In this document: positions 17,754-26,374 of the stretch, piece by piece
Position numbering within the stretch: position 1 is the stretch's first letter
Layout of the letters: each line of letters begins with the position of its first letter
DNA from: Armatimonadota bacterium
GTDB lineage: Bacteria; Armatimonadota; DTGP01; JAKQQT01
NCBI GenBank assembly: GCA_036504095.1
Contig: DASXVS010000026.1
Span: forward strand, 62,001 to 126,000
Direction: 5' to 3'
DNA length: 64,000 nucleotides
Notes under the pieces: model-generated
Told to the model about the DNA's origin: nothing
Seen by the model: the letters and a program-made list of their open reading frames with translations, nothing else
Databases searched by the model: none
Made by a program: the position numbers and the translations under genes

Positions 17754-17767
17754 CGGGAGTACACGGC

Positions 17768-19399
17768 ATGAACCGGATGGTGTGGACGGTGCTGGCTGCG
17801 CTTCTAGCCCCCTCGATGGCGGCGGCGCAGGATTCGGCCTACTGCAATATTACGTCGGTGCGCGCAACCCAATTGAGCAATGGTGTGCAGATAGTCGTGC
17901 GCGCCGACGGCGTGCTCCGGTGGCACAACGCCCGTCCGGGCGGCGCCCAGGTTGTGGTGTATCTGGCGAACGCCAAATCCACCATCGGCAAGAGCTTCAT
18001 CGACGTCGGTAAGTACCCGGTCAGTCACATTCAGTTGGATGTCCCACAGAGCGCCACCCAGGGAGTCGGCATCACCCTGACGGCATCGCTGTACGAACCG
18101 GCAAGCACCAGTATCGAACAGAGCAACGACATGCAAAGCCTCATCATCACCGTCAACAGCAGGCGCACGGTGACGAAACGCCCGGGCGCGGCCTCCTCGG
18201 AAACTACGCCGCCTCCGGCCGCGGGGATGACGGTGACGGTCGACGGCGGCCTCGCCACCGTCTATGCGGAGAAGGCAAAACTGGTTGCCCTTCTCGCCGA
18301 AGTCGGGCATAAGGCCGGGCTGAACATCGCGGTGGACGATTCCGTTAAGGATCGCGAAGTCTCCATGACGCTGGATGCGCTTCCCGTGGCGGACGTTCTG
18401 AAAGGGATCGCCGGCGCGACTGGGCTGGCGCTTAGTGACGAGGGCGGGGTCTATATGGTGACCGACGGCGTGCCGACCGACCTCGCCACGTACCATCTCT
18501 CGTCAACGGAGTCGTTCCGGATGAAATACACCCGCGCGTCAGCAGCGTCCGGGCTGTTGCCAACGTTCCTTTACAGCTATCTTCACGTTAACGAGGCACA
18601 GAACGCGGTGGTGGTGACAGCTCCGGTGCAGATGCTGGACAAGATCCGTGCGGACTTCCAGAAGATCGACGTGCCGCCGTCGCAGATAATGATCGAGGCG
18701 CTTGCGGTGGAAGTCGCTTCCACGGCCGATGCGGGGCCGGCATTGAATCTCTTCTACACCAAGGGTGACCTTACGCTGTCTTCCGACTCCGCGACCGGCG
18801 GAATCACCTACAGCACGATCGGGGCGATGCCGAACGATTTCCAGGCCCGCCTGAATTCGCTGGTTGCGCAGGGCAAGGCGAAGGTGCGCGCCAACCCCAG
18901 AATTGCGGCGGTCAACGGCCAGGACGCAGACCTCTTCGTTGGCGAAACGAAGTTCATCAAAGTTCAGTACAACAGCGGAGGCTACACCCAGGATCGAATA
19001 CAGGGCGTGGATATCGGCGTCAAACTCGGAATTCAGTCGTGGACCGGCGGAAACGGCGAGATCACCTGCACCCTGTCCCCCGAAGTGAGTAACATCAGCG
19101 AACTCGAGCGCGAAACGGGCCTGCCAGTCCTGTCCACGCGCAACGCTCGGACCACGGTGCGGGTAAAAGACGGCGAGACGATCGTCATCGGCGGCCTGAA
19201 CCAACGCCAGGAATACAAAACGAAGACCAGAGTCCCCCTCTTGGGCGGATTGCCGTTTATCGGAAACCTGTTCCGGAGCTCCAAGACCAATACGGTGGAC
19301 TCGGAACTGATGATCTTCGTGACACCGCATATCCTCACGGAAACGGGCCGCCTTAAGGACACCGCGCGCGAAGACGAGATACGCAAGCGGTTCCAGTAG
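17768..19399 (+). CDS. PilQ-like secretin with AMIN domain, third of three
   Basis: A 543-residue secretin. The chosen ATG 17768 has GGGAG eight bases upstream; another ATG at 17750 overlaps the previous stop as ATGA. The signal peptide (MVWTVLAALLAPSMAAAQ) is followed by an AMIN domain (AYCNITSVRATQLSNGVQIVV ... VVVYLANAKSTIGKSF ... YPVSHIQLDVPQ). Next come an N0/STN domain (about 155-235), an N1 segment (RMKYTRASAASGLLPTFLYSY) and a full pore domain ending RVPLLGGLPFIGNLFRSSK and LMIFVTPHILTE. AMIN-N0-N1-secretin is the order of type IV pilus PilQ. Both AMIN domains (this gene and the previous one) begin with YCNIT, so these two genes look like an internal duplication. Confidence 0.9.
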   Translation: MNRMVWTVLAALLAPSMAAAQDSAYCNITSVRATQLSNGVQIVVRADGVLRWHNARPGGAQVVVYLANAKSTIGKSFIDVGKYPVSHIQLDVPQSATQGVGITLTASLYEPASTSIEQSNDMQSLIITVNSRRTVTKRPGAASSETTPPPAAGMTVTVDGGLATVYAEKAKLVALLAEVGHKAGLNIAVDDSVKDREVSMTLDALPVADVLKGIAGATGLALSDEGGVYMVTDGVPTDLATYHLSSTESFRMKYTRASAASGLLPTFLYSYLHVNEAQNAVVVTAPVQMLDKIRADFQKIDVPPSQIMIEALAVEVASTADAGPALNLFYTKGDLTLSSDSATGGITYSTIGAMPNDFQARLNSLVAQGKAKVRANPRIAAVNGQDADLFVGETKFIKVQYNSGGYTQDRIQGVDIGVKLGIQSWTGGNGEITCTLSPEVSNISELERETGLPVLSTRNARTTVRVKDGETIVIGGLNQRQEYKTKTRVPLLGGLPFIGNLFRSSKTNTVDSELMIFVTPHILTETGRLKDTAREDEIRKRFQ

Positions 19400-19550
19400 G
19401 GCCCGCCATCGCTGCCTATCCGGCGGGTGGACGCCTCCACTCGAAAACGAAAAACTGCATTCACATTGAAGGTCTGCTTGGAACTTGGCTCCCGGTCGAA
19501 CAACAATGTATGCGGTAGCCAGCCTTACCCCGGCTTCCCAGACCCTATCT

Positions 19551-21065
19551 ATGGACTATTTGCAATTTGACTCCGTATCCAAGATATTTCCCGGCGTGAA
19601 GGCGCTGGACGGCATTTCGTTCAGCGCAGCGGAAGGCTCGGTTCACGCACTATGCGGTGAGAACGGCGCAGGGAAGAGCACACTCCTCAAGATTCTGAGC
19701 GGCGTATACCGGCCCGATGGCGGTCGCGTCCTGCTGGACGGCAGCCCCGTATCGTTTGCCAACACCAGCGCGGCCATTGCGGCGGGGATCGCCGTCATCT
19801 ATCAGGAGTTGAACCTCGTTCCGGAGATGAGCGTCGCGGAAAACCTCTTCCTCGGGCATATGCCAAACACCGGCGGTGTGGTGGACCGGGCGCTGCTGAT
19901 CGACCAGGCGATGGCCATACTCAACGAACTGGGAGTGGAGGTGAGCGCCCGTACGAAGCTTGGATCGCTTCCAATCGCGCAGCGGCAAATGGTTGAGATC
20001 GCAAAGGCCCTCAGCCGGAACGCCAAGGTCATCGCGTTCGACGAGCCCACCAGCAGTCTCAGCAGCCGCGAAGTGGAGAGCCTGTTCCAGATCATACGCT
20101 CCCTCAAAGCGTCCGGGAAGGTGATCCTGTACGTAAGCCACCGTCTGGACGAGATCTTTGAGATATGCGACTGCGTAACGGTATTTCGTGATGGCCGGCT
20201 TGTGGAGACCTTCCCCGATGTGCGGCAGATCGACGCGGGCGTTATCGTGAACCGGATGGTCGGCCGTTCCATCACGGACATTTTCAGCTACCATCCGCGC
20301 GAACTGGGAGACCCCGCGCTGGAAGTGCGCGGTCTCTCCGGTCCGGGATTGACCGCGCCGCTCGACTTCTCCGTCCGCAAAGGGGAGATCGTCGGGCTCT
20401 TCGGCCTCGTGGGCGCCGGGCGCACCGAGATGCTCAAATTGGTGTACTCCGCCACGCGGGCGACGTCGGGAGAGATCAGGGTAAACGGATCGCCGGTGCG
20501 TATCCGTAATGCGTCCCAGGCGATTCGCAGCGGGATCGTGTTGTGCCCTGAAGATCGCAAGAAGGAAGGCATCGTTCCGGTGCGCAACGTGATGGAGAAC
20601 ATCAATCTGAGCGCGCGGCGGCACTTCTCGTCCATGGGATTCGTCATCAACGAACCGCGGGAACGCAAGAATGCCGTCGTACAGGTGGACAGCCTGAGCA
20701 TCCGCACCCCGTCGCTCAAACAGGCCATTAACAACCTCTCCGGCGGAAACCAGCAGAAGGTCGTTCTCGGACGCTGGCTCAGTGAGGACATCAAGGTCAT
20801 CCTGATGGACGAGCCAACTCGCGGAATTGATGTCGGCGCAAAAAGCGAGATTTATGCGATCATCCAGCGTCTCGCAGAACAGGGCATCGGAGTCGTAGTG
20901 GTGTCCAGCGAACTGCCCGAAGTCCTCGGCATCTGCGACCGCATCGACGTGATGCGACAAGGCCGAATCGTCGCCTCCGTCCCCCGGTCTGAAGGAACCG
21001 AGGAGGGCATTCTGAAACTGGCGCTGCCCGTTTCCACTGATATGGAAGTGAACCCTAACTCATGA
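19551..21065 (+). CDS. araG: L-arabinose ABC importer, ATP-binding protein
   Basis: A 504-residue protein with two fused ABC ATPase domains, as in AraG, RbsA and MglA. The first has Walker A GENGAGKST (36-44). The second has the LSGGNQQK signature with LMDEPTRGIDVGA, and a degenerate Walker A (GLVGAGRTE) as is normal for this family. The ATG giving MDYLQFDSVSKIFPGVKAL matches the family N-terminus. Upstream in-frame starts (TTG 19485, ATG 19506) would add unusual residues, though none has a clear ribosome site. It powers uptake through the coupled permease (ATGA overlap) with the lipoprotein binding protein downstream. The arabinose assignment rests on the neighbouring AraH- and AraF-like proteins. 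Confidence 0.92.
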   Translation: MDYLQFDSVSKIFPGVKALDGISFSAAEGSVHALCGENGAGKSTLLKILSGVYRPDGGRVLLDGSPVSFANTSAAIAAGIAVIYQELNLVPEMSVAENLFLGHMPNTGGVVDRALLIDQAMAILNELGVEVSARTKLGSLPIAQRQMVEIAKALSRNAKVIAFDEPTSSLSSREVESLFQIIRSLKASGKVILYVSHRLDEIFEICDCVTVFRDGRLVETFPDVRQIDAGVIVNRMVGRSITDIFSYHPRELGDPALEVRGLSGPGLTAPLDFSVRKGEIVGLFGLVGAGRTEMLKLVYSATRATSGEIRVNGSPVRIRNASQAIRSGIVLCPEDRKKEGIVPVRNVMENINLSARRHFSSMGFVINEPRERKNAVVQVDSLSIRTPSLKQAINNLSGGNQQKVVLGRWLSEDIKVILMDEPTRGIDVGAKSEIYAIIQRLAEQGIGVVVVSSELPEVLGICDRIDVMRQGRIVASVPRSEGTEEGILKLALPVSTDMEVNPNS

Positions 21066-22048
21066 AGCCAATTGCTGATATCGAACTTCCGGCTCAGCGC
21101 CGCACTGCGTCCACCGCTATCAAAGCAGTGTGGGACTCCGCCGCCATGGCGATCATTTTCGGTCTGTTGTTTATCATTTCCTCCATCATGGTCCCCGACT
21201 TCCTGAGCCCCGTGAACATGCGCGGGTTGGCCCTGGCCGTCGTTCAGGTGGGAGTCGTTTCCTGTACGATGCTGTTCTGCCTTGCTTCCGGGGACTTTGA
21301 CCTCTCGCCAGGCGCCGTGGTTGCGCTGGCCGGCGTTGTGGCGGCCGTTGTGACCAACAAGACCGGCAACGTGGTGATGGGCATGGCGGCCGGTGTGGGC
21401 GCGGGTGGAATCGTCGGATACATCAACGGATTTGTCATCGCCCGCCTCGGAATCAGTGCCATGATCGCCACGCTGGCGACTCAGCAGATAGCCAGGGGGT
21501 TGACGTTCATCAGCTCGAACGGTTCCGCGGTCGGCGTGTCAAACGACGCATTCTACAAGCTGGGAAACACACAGTTCATCGGCGTTCCCCTCCCCGTCTG
21601 GGTCATGGCTGCCTGTTTCCTGTTGTTCGGCTTCATGCTGAACCGGACCATCTTCGGGCGCAACGTCCTGGCCATCGGCGGCAATTCCGAGGCGGCCAAA
21701 CTGGCGGGCATCGATGTAGCACGGACCAGGGTGATCATCTTCACCCTGATGGGTATCGCCGGCGGTTTCGCGGGCATCATCCTGGCGTCCCAGATGACGT
21801 CCGGCCAGCCGAACGAGGGCATGGGCCTGGAGTTGCGCGTTATCTCCGCCTGCGTCCTAGGCGGTGTATCACTGACCGGCGGTGTGGGAACGATGTTCGG
21901 CGTTATCATCGGCGTGCTGATCATGGGCACCGTCCAGAACGTTATGAACCTGCTGAACATACAGCCATTCTGGCAATATGTGGTGAGCGGCCTGGTGCTG
22001 CTGGCGGCCGTGCTATTGGACCGCCTCAAGAACCGCGCCACGGTCTAG
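21062..22048 (+). CDS. araH: L-arabinose ABC importer, permease
   Basis: A 328-residue inner-membrane permease with about nine or ten hydrophobic segments. From memory it resembles E. coli AraH through most of its length, including MLFCLASGDFDLS, NGFVIARL, GRNVLAIGGNSEAAKLAG, ILASQMTSGQP, ISACVLGGVSLTGG and NLLNIQPFWQYVVSGL. That supports AraH rather than a general RbsC. It starts by ATGA overlap with the ATPase gene. It forms the channel for sugar delivered by the periplasmic or lipoprotein binding protein. Confidence 0.93.
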   Translation: MKPIADIELPAQRRTASTAIKAVWDSAAMAIIFGLLFIISSIMVPDFLSPVNMRGLALAVVQVGVVSCTMLFCLASGDFDLSPGAVVALAGVVAAVVTNKTGNVVMGMAAGVGAGGIVGYINGFVIARLGISAMIATLATQQIARGLTFISSNGSAVGVSNDAFYKLGNTQFIGVPLPVWVMAACFLLFGFMLNRTIFGRNVLAIGGNSEAAKLAGIDVARTRVIIFTLMGIAGGFAGIILASQMTSGQPNEGMGLELRVISACVLGGVSLTGGVGTMFGVIIGVLIMGTVQNVMNLLNIQPFWQYVVSGLVLLAAVLLDRLKNRATV

Positions 22049-22099
22049 CATATGGGGCTCAGGGGCCAACGCCTCAGACCTTTGACAAGGAGACAATCG

Positions 22100-23119
22100 A
22101 TGACCAGGAAAGTACTCTTCGCGTGTGCGGCGTTCGCCGCGTTCGGGACGCTGCTCGGAACCGGATGCAACAAGACCAAAAGCGGAAACGGCTCAACGGC
22201 GGCCTCCGGCGAGAAGATCAAGATCGGCTTCATGGTGAAGCAGCCTGAGGAACCGTGGTTTCAGAACGAAGTGAAGTTCGCCCAGCAGGCGGCGGACAAG
22301 GACGGGTTCGAGCTCATCGCGATCCCCGGCACCAGCGGTCAGAACGTGCTGATCGGCATCGACAACCTTGGGTCAAAGGGCGTCAAGGGCCTGGTCATCT
22401 GCGCACCGGACGTCACCATGGGGACCGCCATCCTGAAGAACGCCGCCAAGTTCAATATGAAAGTCTTCGCCGTGGATGACCAGTTGCTGGGGGCCGACGG
22501 CAAGCCGCTGGATATCCCATACATGGGCATCTCCGCCTACGACATCGGGAAGATGGTGGGAAAGACTCTGGCGGACGAAATGAAGAAACGTGGCTGGACG
22601 GCCGCCGACACCGCGGCCTGTGCCATGACCGTGCCGGAACTGGAAACCGCCCGTAAGCGCATACAGGGCGCCGAAGACAGTCTCAAGGAAGCGGGCTTCC
22701 CGATGGACCGTGTGTTCGACAAGCCGAACAAGACGTCCGACACTTCCGGCTCCTTTGCCGCGGCCAATATCGTCCTGGGGCAGCACAGCGACGTGAAACA
22801 CTGGCTTGTTTTCAGCAGCAATGATGAGGGCGTGATGGGCGCCGTGCGCGCGATGGAAAACCGCGGCTTCACGGCGAATGACGTGGTCGGCGTTGGAATC
22901 GGCGGCAGCACCGCGAAAGCCGACTTCGACAAGCCCAAGCCCACCGGACTCTACGCCTCGGTCCTCATCCGCCCCCGCCTCCACGGGTACAATACGAGCG
23001 ACCTGATGTATCAGTGGATTAAGAATGGCAAGGAGCCCCCGAAGGTCACTCTCACCAACGGCACCCTCATCACCCGCGACAACTACAAGAAGGTGATGGC
23101 GGCCGAAGGGCTGCTGTGA
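22100..23119 (+). CDS. araF: L-arabinose-binding lipoprotein
   Basis: A 339-residue sugar-binding protein. The mature part matches AraF: IGFMVKQPEEPWFQNEVKFA, KVFAVDDQ, ELETARKRIQGAEDSLKEAGFP and LITRDNYKK. That is strong support for L-arabinose (or a close pentose/galactose) as ligand. The ATG is preceded by AAGGAGA. The signal ends TLLGTGC (Cys23), read as a lipobox, though Gly rather than Leu occupies the -3 position. It is last in the araG-araH-araF operon, which reverses the usual E. coli order (araFGH). No arabinose catabolic genes are present in the window. Confidence 0.94.
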   Translation: MTRKVLFACAAFAAFGTLLGTGCNKTKSGNGSTAASGEKIKIGFMVKQPEEPWFQNEVKFAQQAADKDGFELIAIPGTSGQNVLIGIDNLGSKGVKGLVICAPDVTMGTAILKNAAKFNMKVFAVDDQLLGADGKPLDIPYMGISAYDIGKMVGKTLADEMKKRGWTAADTAACAMTVPELETARKRIQGAEDSLKEAGFPMDRVFDKPNKTSDTSGSFAAANIVLGQHSDVKHWLVFSSNDEGVMGAVRAMENRGFTANDVVGVGIGGSTAKADFDKPKPTGLYASVLIRPRLHGYNTSDLMYQWIKNGKEPPKVTLTNGTLITRDNYKKVMAAEGLL

Positions 23120-23152
23120 CGAAGTAGCTGGGCAAGGGCGGTCGGAAGAATC

Positions 23153-23196
23153 GGGAGAGGCGGGCGGATATCGATCCGCCCGCCTCTCCCTCTTTT
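23153..23196. terminator. Strong terminator between araF and the Tad locus
   Basis: A perfect 17-bp stem (23153-23169 with 23174-23190, four-base loop) is followed by TCTTTT on the plus strand. It ends the araGHF transcript and may also serve the converging minus-strand tadZ-like gene, although that side lacks a good T-run. Confidence 0.93.
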
Positions 23197-23232
23197 GGCT
23201 GCCCGGCGGCGCACACGCCCTGCGGGCTCCGG

Positions 23233-24558
23233 CTACAGGCCGGGACGCTTGCCGTCGGCCGTCCCCTGCCCGCTCCCGATCAGCCGCTTCCACCCTTTGA
23301 CGAGGCTGGAGCCGCGATCGGCCGGCGGCGGCGGCGCGGACACCGGAACGTGATGGGCCTTCGAAGGGTCGAGCAGCGCTTCGCAGAGCGCGCCCATCGC
23401 CAATTCCATGGGGGTGGAAGCGTTCGTCATGTGCTCGGGGTACCCCGTGTTGAGGAGGTCCACCACGCGCGGGTCGTTCGGTATCTGGGCGAAAACCTCG
23501 TGCCCGAATGCGTGCTCCACGTCCTCGATCTTGAACTTGTTCGACCCGGCGACGCGGTTCGCCAGGATCTTCAGCCGGTCGCTCGACACATAGGCGCCGT
23601 CCAGGGTGTCGTACAACTGCTTCGTGTCCGCGATGGTCGTGTAGTCGAACAGGTTGCACACCAAGAGGACGTCGTTGGCCAGCGCCAGGGCGTGCAGCGT
23701 GGTGGCGTGCAGATACGGCGGGGTGTCGAACACAATGTACTTGTATTCGCTCTTGACGACGCCCAGAAGGCGGTCGAGGCACGCCACCGTCAGCGAGTCC
23801 AGCGGCAGCGGGTCGATGGAGCTGAAAAGCACGTGAAGGCCCGAGGGGTGCTTCTGAACGTAACTCGCGATCAGCGAGGAGTCGATGTCGTCCACCATGG
23901 ACGACAGCTCCGCCAGGATCCGCTCCGGCTTCATGTTGAGCGTCGCGGCCACGTCCCCGAACTGCGTGTACAGATCGACGAGCAGCACCTTCTCCTTGCG
24001 GGCGCGCAGCGCCAAAGCGAGGTTCGTCGCCACCATCGTCTTGCCCACGCCGCCCTTGCCGCCGGTGATGCATATCACGCGGGGCAGCTTCGACGGGTCC
24101 AGAAGCGCCCTCACCGTCGGCGATTCCTCGGCCTTTCCGATCTCCATCAGCCGGGCCAGCGACTCCCGGAGCTCATGGGGGTCCAGCGGCTTCGCGATGA
24201 TGTCGGTCACCCGGTATCGCATGGCGTCGCGCAGGAAAGTGGGGTTATCGCCGCCGGACATCACGATGCACGCGACGTTCGGGGCGAAAGTGTGGATCGC
24301 GTGGGCCGTTTCCAGCGGGCCCAGGACCGGCAGCGTGTCGTCCAGCAGCACGAAATCGGGCGCCAGAAGGCCCGCCATCTGCGCGGCCTCCTGCCCATCC
24401 CCCGCCAGCCCGGCGATTTCCATGCCCATCTCGAACAGGAGGTGGCGCGAGTTCTCCCGCGCGCGCGGATCGTGCTGGGCGATGACGATGCGCCGCCGCT
24501 CCAGTTTCGGTTCGGTGGTGGGCCAGATGTGTGAGGGTGACGCGAATTCGTTACTCAT
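23233..24558 (-). CDS. TadZ/CpaE-like pilus localisation ATPase
   Basis: A 441-residue protein with an N-terminal response-regulator-like receiver domain (23-140; Asp73 in VLLDDTLP, Lys123 in IIAKPLDP) and a C-terminal MinD/ParA ATPase (160-400). The ATPase has a deviant Walker A, GGKGGVGKT (166-174), and KYIVFDTPP as Walker B region. TadZ/CpaE proteins place Tad pili at the correct cell position. The conserved receiver Asp/Lys suggest it may still be phosphorylated, unlike many TadZ proteins. The ATG at 24558 was chosen with upstream GGGAA. It is the last gene of the minus-strand pilus cluster. Confidence 0.88.
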   Translation of the reverse strand: MSNEFASPSHIWPTTEPKLERRRIVIAQHDPRARENSRHLLFEMGMEIAGLAGDGQEAAQMAGLLAPDFVLLDDTLPVLGPLETAHAIHTFAPNVACIVMSGGDNPTFLRDAMRYRVTDIIAKPLDPHELRESLARLMEIGKAEESPTVRALLDPSKLPRVICITGGKGGVGKTMVATNLALALRARKEKVLLVDLYTQFGDVAATLNMKPERILAELSSMVDDIDSSLIASYVQKHPSGLHVLFSSIDPLPLDSLTVACLDRLLGVVKSEYKYIVFDTPPYLHATTLHALALANDVLLVCNLFDYTTIADTKQLYDTLDGAYVSSDRLKILANRVAGSNKFKIEDVEHAFGHEVFAQIPNDPRVVDLLNTGYPEHMTNASTPMELAMGALCEALLDPSKAHHVPVSAPPPPADRGSSLVKGWKRLIGSGQGTADGKRPGL

Positions 24559-24698
24559 CGATGATGGTTCCCAGGTATGCCCCATCGAGGAGCATGGCTG
24601 CCGGCAAAGAATGGTGAATGGCGGCGCGCATAACCGCCCAGTGCGCGCGCCGGCCGTAAGTCAACGATATATTATGGGTCTCGCGTGGACGCGGCGGG

Positions 24699-25865
24699 CT
24701 ACTGCGCAAGGTAGAAACTGCGGATTCCGTAATTCGTCCCATCCGGCACTGTGGAGGTGCCGGTCTGCAGCACCCTGGAGCGCATCACCGGATCAACGAT
24801 ATACCCGGTCACCATCGACTTGTCCGCGGACATCCCCGTGATGAAGAACCCTACGTAGCCCTGGAGGGCGGTATCGAAGCTCTTCTGCCCGCTGCCCGTG
24901 AGGCGGTTGCACTCGACGAAGACGCAGAGGCGGGGGTCTTGCTCATCGGGCCAGCCCGGATCATTCCTATTTGGAAAAATCCGGCCGAGCTGTGCCTCCT
25001 TGGTTAGGACACGCTCAAGAACGGAATCGGTGTCCCCACCGTCAGCGACGCGACATATAGCCCTGGCAGTGGCTGCTTTCCACGCGGCCAGGTCATTCGC
25101 CCACGTAAAACTCTTGTCGTTTGCCACGAACAGCAACGACGCGAGCCAGTACGTATTACCGGCGAGTTTGTAAGCAACGGCGGGAGGATCCCCCTTCAGC
25201 CCGGCGATGTACGCATTTACCGCGGTGGTTACATCCGCCTTAGCGGAGATGCCTGAACCGTTCAGATCCAGCGGGGCAATCTCTATCGTAACGGTCGTTC
25301 CACTGGTGGAAACGCCGTAGTTATTCGAATACCCGTTTCCCTGCGCATCCAGGACGAGTTTCAGGTTGGCATCCCAGCCGTTCCACGCAAGATATTTGTC
25401 CGCCCCGGATGGCCCCGCCTGGCCCGCCATGAGCGCAAACGGGCGCAGCAGGTTGGCGATGCCGGTCAGATCGGCGCTGGCCTGCACCACGGACCTTGCG
25501 CTGACCGGCCTGGTGCCCCAGGCTGAGTTCAACACGTGGGCGAACGGTGTGGCGACGTCTTCGGTCGCATCCACAGTAAGCGCCCAGTTCGCCTCGCTGG
25601 CGGTGGCCGTCGGCGCATTATTGTACCCGGCGTAGTCCAGGGCCACCTGTACCGCGGGGGCGTTCTTCTTGCCGATATCCGGACCGCCGGCAAGGGCCGC
25701 GGAGTCGGTCACGTTCTGTAGGCGGCGCTGGCGGATCACCATGGTGCCGTAATCCACGCTGAGGGCGACGAAAGCCATGAGGACGACCAGAACAAGGACC
25801 ACCTGGACCAGAACGTAGGCGCGCCGCTGATGCCGAATGTTTTCCATCACTTCCGGTTCCTTCAT
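24699..25865 (-). CDS. TadG-like pilus-assembly protein
   Basis: A 388-residue protein with a short cytoplasmic N-terminus (MKEPEVMENIRHQRRAY) and one hydrophobic segment (VLVQVVLVLVVLMAFVALSVD). A TadG-type region follows (YGTMVIRQRRLQNVTDSAALAGG), matching the Flp-pilus TadG N-terminal domain that many secreted TadG/TadE-like proteins share. The remaining 300 residues are extracytoplasmic and have no recognisable VWA MIDAS motif. It begins eight bases after the TadE stop. An alternative ATG at 25847 has a slightly better ribosome site. Role: minor pilus component or assembly factor. Confidence 0.82.
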   Translation of the reverse strand: MKEPEVMENIRHQRRAYVLVQVVLVLVVLMAFVALSVDYGTMVIRQRRLQNVTDSAALAGGPDIGKKNAPAVQVALDYAGYNNAPTATASEANWALTVDATEDVATPFAHVLNSAWGTRPVSARSVVQASADLTGIANLLRPFALMAGQAGPSGADKYLAWNGWDANLKLVLDAQGNGYSNNYGVSTSGTTVTIEIAPLDLNGSGISAKADVTTAVNAYIAGLKGDPPAVAYKLAGNTYWLASLLFVANDKSFTWANDLAAWKAATARAICRVADGGDTDSVLERVLTKEAQLGRIFPNRNDPGWPDEQDPRLCVFVECNRLTGSGQKSFDTALQGYVGFFITGMSADKSMVTGYIVDPVMRSRVLQTGTSTVPDGTNYGIRSFYLAQ

Positions 25866-25873
25866 CCTAACCG

Positions 25874-26374
25874 CTAACCGCCGTAGCGCATAATCGCCGT
25901 TCCCGTGAGGGTCCGGCTCGATGTGGAGCCGCCTCCACCGCCCAGCAGGTTGCCAATGCTGCCCAGCAGGGAGCCGGTGATGTAGTCGTACTTGTAGGTA
26001 ACGATGACCTGTATCTGCGCGTCCGTCCCTCCCGGAGGCGCCGTTCCCGGCGTCCAGTCCGACCACGCCGCGTCCGCCGCCTGGCGCGATTTAGTGACGT
26101 ACGACAGGTAAGTCGGGTCCGTGGAGTGGCGCAAAGGGGCGGCCGCGTTGTTCACGGCGGCCGTCACGGCGGCGCTCGTCCCGCGAAGCGCGGCGGCGCG
26201 CGCGCCCTGGTGCGCGGTCATCGTGACGGTTGCGGAGTTCGAGAGCATGAAGCCCATCTCCATGATCCCGAAAAGCAGGAAGATCAGGAGCGCCGACACG
26301 ATGACGAACTCGACGATCGCGGCGCCGCGCCCGGCCCCTCGCCTCCCCCGGTTATCGTATGCCGTGAGTGTCAT
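25874..26374 (-). CDS. TadE-like pseudopilin
   Basis: A 166-residue minor pilin of the Tad system. The prepilin cleavage motif is present: RGAGRG followed by AAIVEF puts Glu at +5 (Glu22), then a 20-residue hydrophobic helix (VIVSALLIFLLFGIMEMGF). The C-terminal half is Gly/Ser/Thr-rich. Its ATG overlaps the TadV stop as ATGA, so the peptidase that should process it is co-translated. Confidence 0.87.
   Translation of the reverse strand: MTLTAYDNRGRRGAGRGAAIVEFVIVSALLIFLLFGIMEMGFMLSNSATVTMTAHQGARAAALRGTSAAVTAAVNNAAAPLRHSTDPTYLSYVTKSRQAADAAWSDWTPGTAPPGGTDAQIQVIVTYKYDYITGSLLGSIGNLLGGGGGSTSSRTLTGTAIMRYGG

Noticed and set aside
19485-19550. Upstream TTG and ATG starts for the araG gene
   Set aside because: They add residues absent from the family and have no clear ribosome sites, so ATG 19551 was chosen although it too lacks a strong site.
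22373-24073. 566-residue minus-strand open frame across araF and the tadZ-like gene
   Set aside because: It is a frame-shifted shadow of the tadZ-like gene joined to antisense araF sequence; it crosses a strong terminator.
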